This document shows positions 36,521-48,959 of a stretch of DNA of 64,000 nucleotides, piece by piece. Position 1 is the first letter of the stretch. Each line of letters begins with the position of its first letter. The notes below the pieces were generated by a model. It did not search any database, was not told the origin of the DNA, and was given only the letters and a program-made list of their open reading frames with translations. Origin of the DNA: Glycine soja (lineage: Eukaryota > Streptophyta > Magnoliopsida > Fabales > Fabaceae); NCBI RefSeq assembly GCF_004193775.1, contig NC_041021.1, positions 35,537,718-35,601,717 on the forward strand. Direction: 5' to 3'. A program made the translations under genes and the position numbers.

Positions 36521-38290
36521 GGTTCTGAAATGCATTCAGAGTGTATAACTCAAGAACCTTGACAATTGAAGAATCTATTCATATAAGATTTAACGAAAAT
36601 AAGCTTGATAAAGACTTATATAGCTAGACAAGTCTTTTGGAGATTTACAATCGGAAGACAGCTCTATAGCAACTAGTTCTTCTAGATAGAATCCAAAGAC
36701 AAAAGTGTCCACTCAAAGTGAAGTTCAAAAAGAGGTAAGAGAACCCACTAGACGCATAATGAGAAGAAATAATCTAAAAATTCAAATTATTGGTGATCCA
36801 GCAAATCATGTTCAAACAAGATCCTCACTTAGAACATAAGGGCATGCTGCATTGATTTCTGAATGATGTTTGGAAGTTAGTCAAACTACCAATAGGAAAA
36901 AAAGATGTTGGAGTGAAATGGGTCTTTCGCAACAAACTAGATGAAAATGGTAAGGTTGTGAGAAACAAACCAAGGTTAGTTGCTAAGGGATACTCACAAC
37001 AAGAAGGTATAGACTCCAAAGAAACTTATGCACCTATAGCTCATTTAGAGGCAATATGCATCTTACTTTCATTTGTAGCTTATAGCAATATGAAGTTGTA
37101 TCAAATAGACGTAAAAAAAACACATTTCTAAATGGCTTAATCCAAGAGGAAGTTTATGTTAAACAACCTCCTTGGTTTGAAAGTGAAACCTTTCCTCAAC
37201 ATGTTTTCAAGCTCAACAAAGCCCTATATGGGCTTAAGAAAGCTTCTAGAGCTTGGTACAAAACACTAAGTTCATTTCTCTTGAAAAATGGCTTTGAGCG
37301 AGGAAATTTTGACACAACACTCTTTCACAAAAACTATGATTCTTAGTTTTTATTAGTGCAAGTATATGTGGACAATATCATTTTCAGTGCTACTAATGAA
37401 ATGCTTTGTCAAGATTTTTCTAAGTTGATGCAGAAAGAATTTGAAATGAGCATGATGGAAGAGCAGAAATTATTTCTTGGATTACAAATAAAACAAACAC
37501 CCAAAGGCATCTACATTCATCAGACCAAGTATGTGAAAGAATTACTGAAGAATTTCAATATGGGTGATGCAAAAGAAATGAAGACTTCAATGCATCCCAC
37601 CACATACCTTGGACTAGACAAGGAATCAACAAAGGTGGGCAAGACTTGGTACAGAGCAATGATTGATTCACTTCTCTATCTCATTGTGTATAGGCCTAAT
37701 ATCAAGTTTGGTGTTTATCTATGTGCAAGATTTCAAAAAGAACCCAGGGAATTTCACATAACTACAGTCAAATGTATTTTTAGATACCTAATTGGAACTT
37801 CTAATGTTGGTCTTATGTTAAAAAAAAAGAGAAAGTTTCAGACTTACAAGCTATTGTGATGCTGACTATGCTAGTGATAAAGTTGAAAGAAAAAGCACAA
37901 GTGGAAGTTGTCACTTTATAGGTGGCAACTTAATAACATGGATATACAAAAAGCAAGGCTCAACTGCGTTATCCACTGCCGAAGCCAAATATATGTCAGC
38001 AGTAAGTTATTATGCTCAACTTTTCTAGATAAAGAATCAACTTGAAGACTATAGTATCTATGAGAGTAAAATTGCCATCTTTTGTGACAATAAAACTGCT
38101 ATTAGTCTTTCAAAAAATCCAACATTGCATTCTAGAGCTAAACATATATAAATTAAACTTCATTTCATAAGAGATCATGTTTAGAGTGGGACAATGGACT
38201 TACAGTTTGTACCCACTGATGATCAGCATGCTGACATCTTTACAACCTATTAATTGAAGAAAGGTTGATTCTATTAAGAAGTCAACTTGG
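36521..38290 (+). pseudogene. SIRE-like integrase end, reverse transcriptase and RNase H, broken
   Basis: Resumes copia pol with AFRVYNSRTLTIEESIH (36528-36580), the segment just after the integrase core. RT follows: VKWVFRNKLDENGKV, RLVAKGYSQQEGID (36913-37131), ALYGLKKASRAWYK (frame-shifted, about 37220), and VYVDNIIFSAT (37356-37859), where the catalytic YVDD has become YVDN. RNase H then reads STSGSCHFIGG, STAEAKYMS and FCDNKTAISLSKNP (37880-38120). Stops and frameshifts throughout. Confidence 0.88.
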
Positions 38291-38499
38291 AATGATCTCT
38301 GTTAATGAATGATTTAATCTATATATGGCATCCACTGTTGCATCCAAGGATATATTGTCCAATGGAATCTAACATGCATTCACAATGTTTGATATATGGA
38401 CGACATATCATGCACTTATTATTTTTATATAAAATGCAACTTTTTCATAACGAAACATTGTAACACTTTTTGCTGGGTCAATTTTGGAAAACGAGCTTA

Positions 38500-41400
38500 A
38501 TAATTGTGTTTGAAAAAGTCAAAAGTCCCACTACAAAACCTTAATACATCGAAACTCTTGGCATTACTCACTACTCTGAAACACTTCAACTTCCTCTCTA
38601 AAATTCAAACCCCTCTTAAACTCTCTGCAATGGCCACCTCTATCTCCTCTACTACCAAGATTATCCCAACCATGGAAATCACCACCATCCATATTGACAA
38701 TGAACCATCCATTCATATAAAGCACTTTTTCGACATTCAGGAACTTGAAAAGGTAAGTCTAAAGCTCAATGAGACTCTGCTTTTTTGTGGTGCCAAACAT
38801 TTTTTTAATGAGCCACAAACAATATACCTTGAACTCATCAGAACTTTATGGAGGCATGTTAAGTTTGTCAATAGGAAGATGATAGCATCCAAGGTTTTAG
38901 GAGTCAAGGTTGTATTGTCCAGTGACACTATAGCCAAGGCAACTGGGTGTTTATGTGAAGGCAACATCTATTAGGAGGGATAGGAGGAGAACTATGATTC
39001 CTATGTTATAAGGGCACTTTACCAGGAAAATGTTGAAAAACTGGTGATAAAAAAACCATCGTGTACAATCTGATGTGTGAGAAAGCAAAGATTTGGGTCA
39101 ACATTTTGAATATGAGTGTTCTTCACAAAGCAAGTTCTAAAACAACTCTATCTGACCTCCACAAGTTTGTACTTTTTCACTTGATGGAGAACCTCTCCTT
39201 TGACTTGTCACACACCATCTACATCAACATATTGAGGAATCTAAAGATGGCATCTATTATGTCGCTCTCATCAACAAGATACTGTGGGATCAAGGAGTGT
39301 ATCACTTCTTCAACAAGATGGACAAAGAATCTAAGCACACCCTAATAGCCAAGGGTTTAGTTGTTTCCAAACAAAAAAAAATTAGAAAGACTAACCTAAA
39401 GGCTATGAAGGTTGGAACAAAGTCGGAAGGAGTCTCCTTTGGTGGACTTGGACACCATCAACAAAAAGGAAGTAGAAGAAGCTAACCAAAACCATTGTTG
39501 ATGAAGACCAAGGTCTGAACAACTTTGGTATCTCCAAAAAGATACAAAAGATTATGGCTAAGCAACAAAAAAGAAAGAAGACAAGAAAGAAATCCTAAAA
39601 GGAAGAAGAGGAGGAGGAGCTACTTGCCAGGGAGCATAGAACGAAGAGAAGACATAAGACTACTGCGTCCATCCATGTGCGTCTGCCGATCGTAACCTCA
39701 GTCTCACAAAGATTGAATGACCTAAGTGAAACTGATGAAGAAGATGAAGATCGTGTACAAGTAGCCCTTCAAAAGAGGAAAGTAGCTGCCTTGGTTGCTC
39801 CTGCCTCAAAAAGGGCTAAGAAAGTCCAACCAGTCTCTAAAAAATGAGTGTTTGTCATTCCCTCTACAATTCCAAGACGTATCAAGATGAGGGTGACCAA
39901 ATCCAACCCCAAGATTAGTGACAAGGAATGGGTAGTTTCCTTCACCAGGAACAAGCCGGATCCAACCTCATCATCATCATCATCATCAGATAGTGAGTTC
40001 ACAAACAACACTCTTATCTCTCCCCTTTGCAAACATGCTTTCTCTACATAATCGGGTCCACCTCCATCACCTATTCATCTAGACAGATTCAAAAGGGCTT
40101 CTCTAAGGGAACCATTAACAGATGCTTAAAGGTTTCCTCTAGCATTCGTTAATGTTAATCCTACACCTAAAACCTCGTACTCTAAGTTTATGTAATTTGA
40201 ACATGTTGAAAGGGAAACACTCAATGTCCAAGAACCTACATGGATGAAGCATGACTATGAGAACACTCCATCTAAGGCCTTTAAGGCTCTGCCAATAGAT
40301 GCCATAGTTCATCTTCCTCCTTTACAATGGACTCATCTAGTGCATCCCAATATTATCAAGATGCCTCCTCACTAGCTTGCACCTGGTACTCAACAACGAG
40401 TTCATCTAATAATCGGGGTATCCCCCACTAGAAGCATGGCGTAGTCTTCAAAATTTCAAGGATAAAAAGAGGTCATAAAGCAACATCTCTAAGGATCTGT
40501 TTGAAAAACATAAAAGCGAACCTTTGCAAGAAGTGGAACCCCCAAAGATCGAGTTTCAGAATAAGGTGCATCTATGGAATCCAATCACCAAACTCTTACT
40601 AGTGCATCCAGTTGATCTTAATCTTTCTCAAGAAGACCGTTCCTCCCTTGGTAAACTACATGAACAAATGCACTTGAAAGATCAAGCCATTGCCTACCCT
40701 CTTGGTTTGCACATCTTAAGGGCCACTGATATAAAGATGGTTGCTGATAAAATGAGTCAACGCCTACCAATTTGGGATGCTGCAAAAAAGAAAGGGTTTA
40801 AGCTTTACTACAATAAAGAGATGCCCTCAATAAAAATGAAGGTGGAGATTGTCAATTTCCCTCACATCTAGAGCTCATTGTTTAGTAGGAAGAAGTTGAT
40901 TCGCACTTCTGATGCCAAGACCTTATGGAATCAGATTGTGTGGATGGACTCTCAAAAGGCATCCACTTCTAGTTACGATTGAAGTGACAATGATGAGCAT
41001 TGTGATGTCGTTCAAGTGTTACATCCTGTTAGGAAGTATCGCTTTGATGATGCATGCGTCTGCTTCAAAAAGGATATTGGCAACTACTCGTTTATTCAAT
41101 GTTTTATCAAACTTCCTACTATTCACAATGAAGGCACTTATAATCTGAAGAAGATGACTGAAGACCAGATGCTAGCTCATGTGACTCAGCTCCATGAAGC
41201 TCAATAAAAGAAAAAGGCTGAAGAAGAAGAAGCTAGTGTTGCTGCTATGAAAGAACATGTTGCCTCAATCCAAGCTGAAGCATCTACTAAAGTTGTGGAT
41301 GACACCATTGTATGTGGGGTCATCATTGATCTTACCAACACTGGTGTCATGGACATAACTCTTGAGGCATCTAATGTAGCCATAGCTGATGAAGTTGAAC

Positions 41401-41850
41401 ACGACACTTTAGAATCTGCGTCCAAGTAGTCAACAACTTCAAATGAGGCTACTTCTAGAGACAAGGGTGAACCTAATGTTGTCATCATCTACTCCACCAG
41501 TTCAGGCCCCACTCCTATGAACTATGCACAACCTACCACTGTTACCAGGGATCAAGTGCAAGATATGATAGGGGTGGCCATGGAAACCTTTGCCCAACGA
41601 CAACGTCAAGAGAATGAGCAATTCACGCTCTCTATGCAGAATGCCATCACCACTCAATTCTTCAATCTTGTTGTCATTTTCCTTTAAAACATTCAATAGG
41701 CTTAGATGTCCATGCTTGGAGCTATTGTTGCAGCTGCACCCGTACCTTAACCACCACTTGCACTTGCGTCTCTTGACCCTCTACCACCAACCTTAGCTCT
41801 TATACCACCACCTCCTCCATCTTCACCACCACCACCACCACCTGCTTAAG
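38500..41850 (+). pseudogene. SIRE-like env-like region, broken
   Basis: Follows RNase H on the same strand, where SIRE elements carry an env-like ORF. A likely start is MATSISSTTKIIP at 38630. Fragments follow in several frames: 38504-38974, 39061-39345, 39297-39485, 40524-40871 (with VADKMSQRLPIWDAAKKKGF), 41016-41207. The end is proline-rich (41740-41845, runs of CCA/CCT). No credible signal peptide or membrane span is preserved. Assignment rests mainly on position. Confidence 0.65.
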
Positions 41851-42165
41851 ATTGACTATGATGTCCATCAATATTTCTATCTTCAAACCCAATTTTTGCT
41901 TATGACAAAAGAGGGAGAAACAAGAATTTTGATTGTAAAAGAGCTAATAGTTTTATATAAAAGTGGTTTTGGAGTATTTTCATATGTTCTCTCTTTAGTT
42001 ATTAAATGTTATTATTTTGCTGACACATATGTCATATATAATTTATTTGTTATATTCTTGTCATGATTGAACTCAAGTGGAGTTTAACTGCATTACATTC
42101 ATTTCACTCTCTTAAAACTCTGATTATTTGCATAACTCAAAATTTATATTGTTTATCATCATCAG

Positions 42166-42177
42166 AAAGGGGGAGAA
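42166..42177 (+). promoter_or_regulatory. Polypurine tract of the SIRE-like element
   Basis: AAAGGGGGAGAA immediately before the 3' LTR start TGTTAG; the expected plus-strand primer site. Confidence 0.9.
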
Positions 42178-43481
42178 TGTTAGTTCTGGATGACCATTCA
42201 TCTCATCCACCTTGGATTTTGATGAATAACAATAACTATAAATTATTGATGTTCTAATGAGCTTTTCACAAGTGGACATGATCAATATGTTAAAGGACTT
42301 AAAAATATTCAGTATCATCCACAATCCAAGAAAGAATGGTTTGCTTTATCTAGCGTCTAACATGCTAAAATCAGAGAGTGTCCACCCAGGTGAAAATCAA
42401 TATTATACACTACATTTTAGTTAACTTGGGCATCCAGTCTCAAAGAAACTCAAAAAAACTGAGAATGACGTAAAAGGGAAATGCACCTATTCTATTTTAT
42501 ACAAATTCAATTTGTCTCTCTTTATTTTGAATTGTTAATGTTTGAATTTAATAAAATGACAATATAGAAGAGTATAAAAGGTTTTCACGAAAATTCTCTT
42601 AAAGGTTGCTTCTGCTACGAGCAAGAAGCACATGGCATTGTCTATACTACGGTTCATTCCTCCCCAATCAGAGCATGGCACGTCACCTTATCCTTCAATG
42701 TGAGACAATGGTCTTTTCATGGAATCGAAACTGATCCCGTAACGAATTCTTCACTGAAGTCTATAAAAGGTCATCTCCATCCAAGAAGCTTTTGACAAAA
42801 AATCATATACGAGAGCAAGAAAATATCTAAAGCAAACCTCTATTGAAATCACCAGATGACTAATCTACAATTTTCATTTGTTTACTATGTACTAAGCAAA
42901 GTTATTTTGTATTTAAGCTTAATTGTTTATTCACTCATCGGGTGTTACAAAATACTTGTATTCGTTCAAACTGTTGTTTGTGAAAGCCAGTAGTGGCTTA
43001 GTGTTAAATAATACTTGGGTTTCTTAGATTTAGGGGGAGTCTAAGAAAGTACCAGAAATGATATTAAGAATATTTGTAAAGCCAGGAGTCGCAAGTTAGA
43101 GTACTTGTTTTGTAATCAAGTTTTGATTAGTGTAACCCTTTACTGGTAAGTAAATGAGAACTAGACATAGCTCAAGTTAAGTGAACCAATATAAATCAAG
43201 TGTTTCTACTTTCCACAACGGTTTATTGAGCTTCTTATAGCACTTTCTATCAGTTTCTTAACACTAAGTGTTTATTTGAAAAAATTGTTTTAAGAACTCT
43301 CTCTTTTATCAAGTTACTGGACGGTCATATTGATCTTCATTAAATATCCGCTTTATTTTCAGTGGACAACTTGCCACACACACACATATCACTATCTATA
43401 TCCACTTTAATATTAGAAAAGTTTATATCTTTGATATACACACTATTCAACCACTCTTTTAGTGTGTTTGTTTTTATTTCA
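42178..43481 (+). repeat. 3' LTR of the SIRE-like element
   Basis: TGTTAGTTCTGG ... TTTTTATTTCA, 1304 bp, followed by TSD ATTTG. It keeps the TATAAAAG box at 42762-42769 that the 5' LTR has lost. It is related to the solo LTR at 55895-57268. Confidence 0.9.
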
Positions 43482-43486
43482 ATTTG

Positions 43487-44270
43487 TTATTGGGAGAATC
43501 ATTGATGATAGGTAGAGTGCTTTCTTGGGAGGGAGGTAGTTATTGGATGGTGTTTCTGTGGCTAATGAACTTGCGAAAAAGGCTAGAAGGAAGAAGAGGG
43601 AATGCTTAATCTTCAAAGTTGACTTTGAAACAACTTATGACTCAATATGTTGGAACTTCCTGTTTTGTATGCTACGAAGGATGGGCTTTAGTGGATGGTG
43701 GATCTCATGGATCAGAGGAGGGATAAAGTCAAATACGATTTTTGTTCTTGTGAATGGAAGCCTTACTCAAGAGTTTTATACTCAAAGGGGTTATGGCAAG
43801 GGGATCTAATTGCCCCTTTCTTATTCCTCATCATAGCGGAAGGCCTTAGTGGTTTGATGTGACAAACCACTTGACTTGGCTTGTTTTCTGGGTACAAGGT
43901 GGGTTTAGAGCAAGTGGAGGTGTCCTTGTTATTATTTATGGATGATGCCCTTTTCTTTGTAGAGAAATCTATTCAAAACATCATGTGTTTGAAGGCTATG
44001 TTGAGATGTTTTGAGCTTGCTTTAGGATTGTGGGTGAACTTCATTAAGATTTGTTTGGTGGGTGTCTATATATATTGATGCTGGTGACTTAGAGAGGCTT
44101 GCTATGGTACTTAATTGTAGGGTCATGAATTTTCCCTTCTCTCACTTAGGCATTCTTGTTGGGGAAATCAGAGAAGGGAGGCTTTGGGACCCTATTTTAC
44201 ACAAAATGAGATCCAAACTAGCACTATGGAAACAAAAGACTTTATCCTAGGGTGGGAGGGTGAATCTTAT
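43487..44270 (+). pseudogene. LINE 2 reverse transcriptase, C-terminal half
   Basis: Continues from 20279 after removal of the copia insertion: GRIIDDR, ECLIFKVDFETTYDSICWNF (KAYD box changed to TTYD), VNGSL, YGKGI, then catalytic FMDDALFF (43881-44078) and LNCRVMNFPFSHLGI (44062-44250). Stops and frameshifts between pieces show it is dead. Confidence 0.85.
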
Positions 44271-46358
44271 TAATTATGTTTTATCTTCCTTTCCCTTATT
44301 TTTTCTTTCCTTCTTTAAGGTTCCATCTTGTGTTGCTAAAAAGACAATTAAGTTACACAAAGAAATTTTTTGTGGGGTGATGGGAAGAAGGTAGGAAAAT
44401 GGTATGAGTTATGTGTGATAATTTATGTTTGCCTAAATCCCAAGGTGAGCTTGGTACTAAAAATGTTGTCTCTTTTAATATTGCCCTTCTTAGGAAATAG
44501 AGGCGAAGGTTTTCCCATCTTAATAATTTTTTGTGGCAAAGAGTGGTATGTTTGAAATATGGGGATGGAAGCTTGGTGGAGGTAAAGAGGATATCGGGGT
44601 ATGACTTAGCATGGTGGAAAGACCCTGTTGTTGTTTGTGGGGTTGGGAGGGACTCATGGTTTGACAAAAATGTTGCTTGGAAGGTGGGTGACGGGATGAG
44701 GCTAAAGTTATGGCACTTTGATGGTGGGCTACGCGCTGAGGTTTTTGCTAGTAAATATTAGAGGGTACACATGAATTCGGAGAAAAAGAGATGTGGGTAG
44801 GGGAAATGGGGTCATGGGATAATGGGGTTTGGTCTAAGGAGCTAGTATGGAAGAGGCCTTGGTTTACATGGGAACTCCCTATGGTGGAATCTTTCATGGC
44901 TGATCTTCATAGGATCTCCAGGGACCATCAAGAGGTGGATTGTTTGGTGTGGAAAACTGCATCAATAGGTCCTTGATAGGAATGAGGAATACAACAGGAG
45001 CACAACACAGGCTTGAATGAGAGGCCCAAGAGGAAGATCATTCCAACAAGAGGATTTTGTTTAACAGAATCTGTTAGAGACTGTTGAGCAGGCATAATAG
45101 CATTGGCTAGCTAAGAGATGTTGTCCTACCTTTGTCGGCCATTATCCTTTTTGTTTTATCCTTTCTATTTTATATTTCTGTTATTGCAAAATTGGTAATT
45201 CTGTTATGAATCAGGCACACGTCATCCTATGTGATGTTTTATACATATACTATGTATGTTGTAAGGAGACCAAAAGAAATATAAATCCTTTTTCTCATCT
45301 TTGTGCTTGGGAGGCCCTAGTCCTCGAACTCTAGGAATCCTGTTTCAGAATCCTAACAGTCCTATTCTATTAAAAATGCCTATAAAGCTTTGACAATGTG
45401 TCCAGATCCTGTTGATTATTTTTTCTATAACTACTTGTGGAGTTTACATATCCTTCCTAGTGTGGCTGTTTTTGTTTGGTGATTATCTTTGGATAAGTTA
45501 CCATCTAAGTCAAACTTATGCATGCAAGAGACAAGTAATTTCGTAGGAGCTGGATACTTGCATGTTTTGTTTAGAGGTAGAAGAATCACACAATCACCTT
45601 TTATTCAACTGCCATTTCTCAGTGTGGAGTGGTTGTCTTCAATGGTTAGGGGTGCAAATAGTGCAACACTCAGATTGTAGGGAACATTTTTCCTAATTCA
45701 ATTGCCCTTGTCTTGGTAAAGGAAAAACAAAGATTTGGAGGGTTGTTTGGCATGTTGTGGCTTGGGTTTTATGGAGACACCATATTACAATCATCTTCAG
45801 ACAAGGAAATCTAGACTTGGATTATGATTTAGAGCAGGCTAAACTAAAATCTTGGGGTTGGCTATCGGCTAAGGTGTGTCACTTCTTATTCTCATTCTAC
45901 AAGTGGTATGTAAATCCCTCTTATTGCATCAAAGTTGTTTAATGTGGGAGTTCGTTGTGTTGTGTTGTTTTGAATTATCCATTATTCCCTTGGAGGTTGA
46001 TCACGTCCCCTGCATGACCACAATAGCTTATTGGATTATTGCACATAATTTCTTGATGGTACCTTGTTCATAGTTGTTGGGGTTGGTGGCTTTTTCGGTG
46101 CATTTAAGAATGCTTTGTGGGTTTCTGTAGTTATGCAAATGTATATGGTTGGGAACATGCATTTATTAAGTTATAGTTTGGAGTGAATATGTTGGGAAAA
46201 AGGGTTGTATTTAATGTTGCATTTTTTGTCTTAGCTTGGCATTTGTGCCTACTGTTACATGGTGGGGTATCTCTCTTAATGCTTTCTGATTGAGGTTATG
46301 TTTCTTGTATTTTGGTTCCCCTTTAATAATATGTTTTATTTGACTAACCAAAAAAAAA
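44271..46358 (+). pseudogene. LINE 2 C-terminal zinc-binding region and 3' end
   Basis: Decayed post-RT coding: FPLFFLSFFKVPS, then SWFDKNVAWKVGDG (44531-44761), ELVWKRPWFTWEL (44791-44976), and, after the nested solo LTR, YSIKNAYKAL and ILPSVAVFVW (45370-45480), the zf-RVT region. The end before the A-run at 46350-46358 keeps the hydrophobic tail usual in this LINE family. Confidence 0.75.
44974..45358 (+). mobile_element. Solo LTR, 385 bp, probably Ty1-copia, nested in LINE 2
   Basis: TGATAGGAATG ... AATCCTAACA with the exact TSD GTCCT (44969-44973 and 45359-45363). The surrounding LINE coding continues on both sides. Size and the AAATATAAATCC-type late part suggest a small copia LTR; orientation is inferred from that. 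Confidence 0.88.
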
Positions 46359-46857
46359 GTTATACATTTTATATTAAAAGTTTATAAAAATAAAACCATA
46401 AAAAATAGATGATTGATTAAGCAAATTATGACTACAACAAATGCTACATCAGTTGGTATGATCATGGAAGTATATAATAGGTAAAATAATCAGTTGGTCA
46501 TCTAAAAAATAAAAGGTAAATCAGTTGGTATGATCATGGTAGATGCCATTCTTCAAAACTCCAACCCAATGTTCCAAAATACTACATCATAAACATCGTT
46601 AAGCAGCTTACAATTTGTGGGCCTTGCTCACTTCGTATCCCTCATATAGATTCAAACATTCAATGGTGTGTTTCATGCAGGTAAAATTATGTTGTGAGAA
46701 TTCAATCTAAGGATTAAACAATTTTAGAATGAATTTGAGTCACTTGGAAAGTTGAACTAAAGTTTTGGACATTCGGGGTCTTTTTCCATATAGTGTTTTA
46801 TTTGCGACTCATTAAGTTGAATCTCTACCCTAATTAACTTGGAAATGAAATTATAAT
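46359..46857. other. Spacer between LINE 2 and the CACTA element
   Basis: AT-rich, no coding. The word ATCAGTTGGTATGATCATGG occurs twice (about 46449 and 46523), a short local direct duplication. Nothing else seen. Confidence 0.6.
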
Positions 46858-47103
46858 CACTACTAAAAAGTTATCTACGACATTAATTTAAAGACGGTTG
46901 AATGAAGATCGTTGTTATTATAACCACGGTGACATTTTTGTAATTAATTGAAAATGTTCAAGGACGGTTTTCGTAAAACCATCTTTGAAGTTCCTTCCCA
47001 TTTATGCTTTTCATTTCCTTTTTGCTCATGCTTTCTCACTCTCTCTGCGCAGCTCTCTCCTCTCACATTTCCCTTTCCATCTTGTTGTGCTTCCTCTCCT
47101 ACC

Positions 47104-47308
47104 AACGTGTCGAAGCTGGCAAAGTTCGTGATGTTGAAGGTTGACAGTCTGATGAATTGGGCTCGTCGCGACTTTATTTGGCCCATGACCTTCAGCCTCC
47201 CATCTTGTGCCGTTGAAATGATGCACACCGGCATCACCCACTACGATCTTGACCGCTTCGTCAGTTGTCTACACTCTCACCAATAAGATGGCTCCCGCTC
47301 TTCGCAAG
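47104..47308 (+). pseudogene. Captured NDUFS7 (complex I 20-kDa subunit) fragment
   Basis: The frame at 47104-47259 reads [20 protein letters not shown] and WPMTF, then [10 protein letters not shown] and YDLDRF; 47267-47308, in another frame, reads [13 protein letters not shown]. These are two neighbouring parts of the mitochondrial PSST/NDUFS7 protein of plants, with the roughly 18 residues between them missing. One of the adjacent cysteines that bind cluster N2 is replaced (PSC for ACC). Upstream, a pyrimidine-rich open stretch from 46948 may be the transit-peptide part. A non-functional copy of a nuclear gene. Confidence 0.85.
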
Positions 47309-47968
47309 TATTCCCTCTATCCCTTTTATAGGGATTTTACATCCTTATTTTTATTCTTTTCCACCATAGACTCAAAATCAGATGACTCAGTTGATGCACT
47401 GACATTTTGAAAAATGGATAATATAGCCTGCATATTTATAAACACATGATAAACGATTTGTTAATTCGGTGTCAAAATCTGAATCTTGTTCCTTCTTGGG
47501 AAATCAACGTTTCTATGAATCAACGCTGTTTGGGGTTATCTCCTACACACTGAACTTAAGCCCACCTTTTTTCTCCCTCCTACTCACTTCTTCGCTACTG
47601 CTTCCACATTCCTTTGTAAGTCTCTACCAAACACACCTTTGTTTTCTGTTTTTTTAGTTTTATTTTATTTTATTTTATTTATAATTGCAAGTCATTGGTG
47701 AAGGAAGAAACGTGAAACACTTCCATTTGCTCTCAAGATTTGGTTTAGGTGAAACATTTTCAACAATTTTTAGTTCTTGCTCTTCATCTTTATGACAATT
47801 GTAAAGAAGAACAGCATGACAACTTGATTAGTGTGATCTAGACTACGACGTGTTTGTTTGTGCCAGTCTAGGCAATTGATTCTGTTTTCTTGTGTGATTA
47901 GTGCGTTATTTAACGGTGAAACTAACAGTTGGAACCTTTGGGTTTTCTTAGCCCGAATTCAAAATATA

Positions 47969-48836
47969 ATGGCTTGTAGGAGTAAGAGTAGGAAAAGTGA
48001 GATTAGGGAAGGAGGTGTAAATGATTCGGTGGCTAGTGTGGGAGATGTGATATTTGTCAAGCTTCGCGGTAGCTCATGGTGGCCTGCATAGGTAAGTCAA
48101 TTTTCATGCTTGTTGTTTTCTATGACCTCATGAAAGGAAAAAATACCTTGTTTAATGTTAACTAATTGATGTTTAAATTATCTTTTTTTTTGTAAAAAAA
48201 AATATGATTGACTTTGTTGTAGGTTGTTGATGAAAATAGTGCTAATAAGAGTGTTAAACCAAGAAAATGGACCAAACGATTGCCAGGAGACATCCTTGTT
48301 AGGCAGTATGGAAGCTATGCATAGTAAGTAGTACTTTTTCATATTTATGTTCTATACAATTTAGTGCATGTTTGTATAACCGTTTTGCATGTACTTTTGG
48401 TGAAGAATATTCTTTCGCATGATTTTGTTTGCGTTTATATGTCTGAGCTTTTAGATACTCGAGCGTAATGATGGTTCTCTTAGAAAGTACTTATGCAAAA
48501 TCTTGAACAGGTACCCATACCTTCTTTGTTTGGATTGCTAATGATGAAGTTATGAGCATGATCTTTAGATTTTTTTTACTTAGGCAACAAGTTGTCTTAA
48601 ACACTATGAATTGTCATTTTCTTTATGGGTGAAAGGATCTTCCTAGCACAAAATCCCATAGATCAAAAGGATCATCATCAAAGCTTAAAGGTTAGCCCAT
48701 TTTCTTATGACTCTAATGGTTTTGTTCTACCATAATACAAATAGCGTAACTATTTTGAATTTTCTCTTTCCAGAGAATTAAAAAAAGGAGAGAAAGAGAA
48801 GAGTATAAACACACCAAGGGTTTGGACCGTTAGGAG
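47969..48836 (+). pseudogene. Captured PWWP-domain gene fragment, about five exons
   Basis: Exons with GT-AG borders: 47969-48091 (MACRSKSRKSEI ... GDVIFVKLRGSSWWPA), 48223-48323 (VVDENSANKSVKP ... GDILVRQYGS), about 48455-48510 (ILERNDGSLRKYL), 48636-48690 (DLPSTKSHRSKGSSSK), about 48774-48836 (basic). The SWWPA motif and the following strand are a PWWP fold, a reader of methylated histone. The codon after SWWPA is TAG where CAG (Gln) is expected, and part of the third exon is missing, so it cannot make the protein. Which PWWP gene gave rise to it I cannot say. Confidence 0.7.
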
Positions 48837-48959
48837 GTATCCCTTTTCCATTTGTTGTTGTTAGTTATAGTTTATTTTGTATAATTATCAAATGAAATAT
48901 TCTTTTCAATTTTTTTCTGTTATTTTAGATAAGTTAGATGTCTCTAACTATTTTTATAT

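Larger units (their letters stand above)
20280..43481 (+). mobile_element. SIRE1/Maximus-like Ty1-copia retrotransposon, 23.2 kb with nested insertions
   Basis: Flanked by ATCTG (20275-20279) and ATTTG (43482-43486), a 5-bp TSD with one transition. It has both LTRs, a methionine-tRNA-type primer site, gag, protease, GAG-pre-integrase, RT, RNase H, a long env-like region and a polypurine tract, all plus strand. The env-like region after pol and the order of parts are the SIRE lineage signature. It is dead: many stops, no integrase core (lost at the junction 25026/36520), and a 5' LTR lacking its TATA region. Without nested insertions the body is about 10.5 kb. Confidence 0.9.
19500..46358 (+). 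mobile_element. LINE 2, 5'-truncated L1-type element split by a 23-kb insertion
   Basis: The left part (about 19500-20279) and right part (43482-46358) are two halves of one plus-strand LINE ORF2. The left ends in KRLRSV at the RT finger region; the right resumes with GRIIDDR and continues through the RT palm. The 3' end is an A-run at 46350-46358 after the LTKK-type tail. The element starts inside the region after the endonuclease, so it is 5'-truncated; I could not find a sure TSD. It is a different LINE family from LINE 1: it has no RNase H and its motifs differ. It is the outermost layer of the nest. Confidence 0.85.

Noticed and set aside
38500..41850. The env-like region as evidence of a virus
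   Set aside because: It is part of a dead SIRE-type retrotransposon; no membrane protein features survive and the reading frame is broken.
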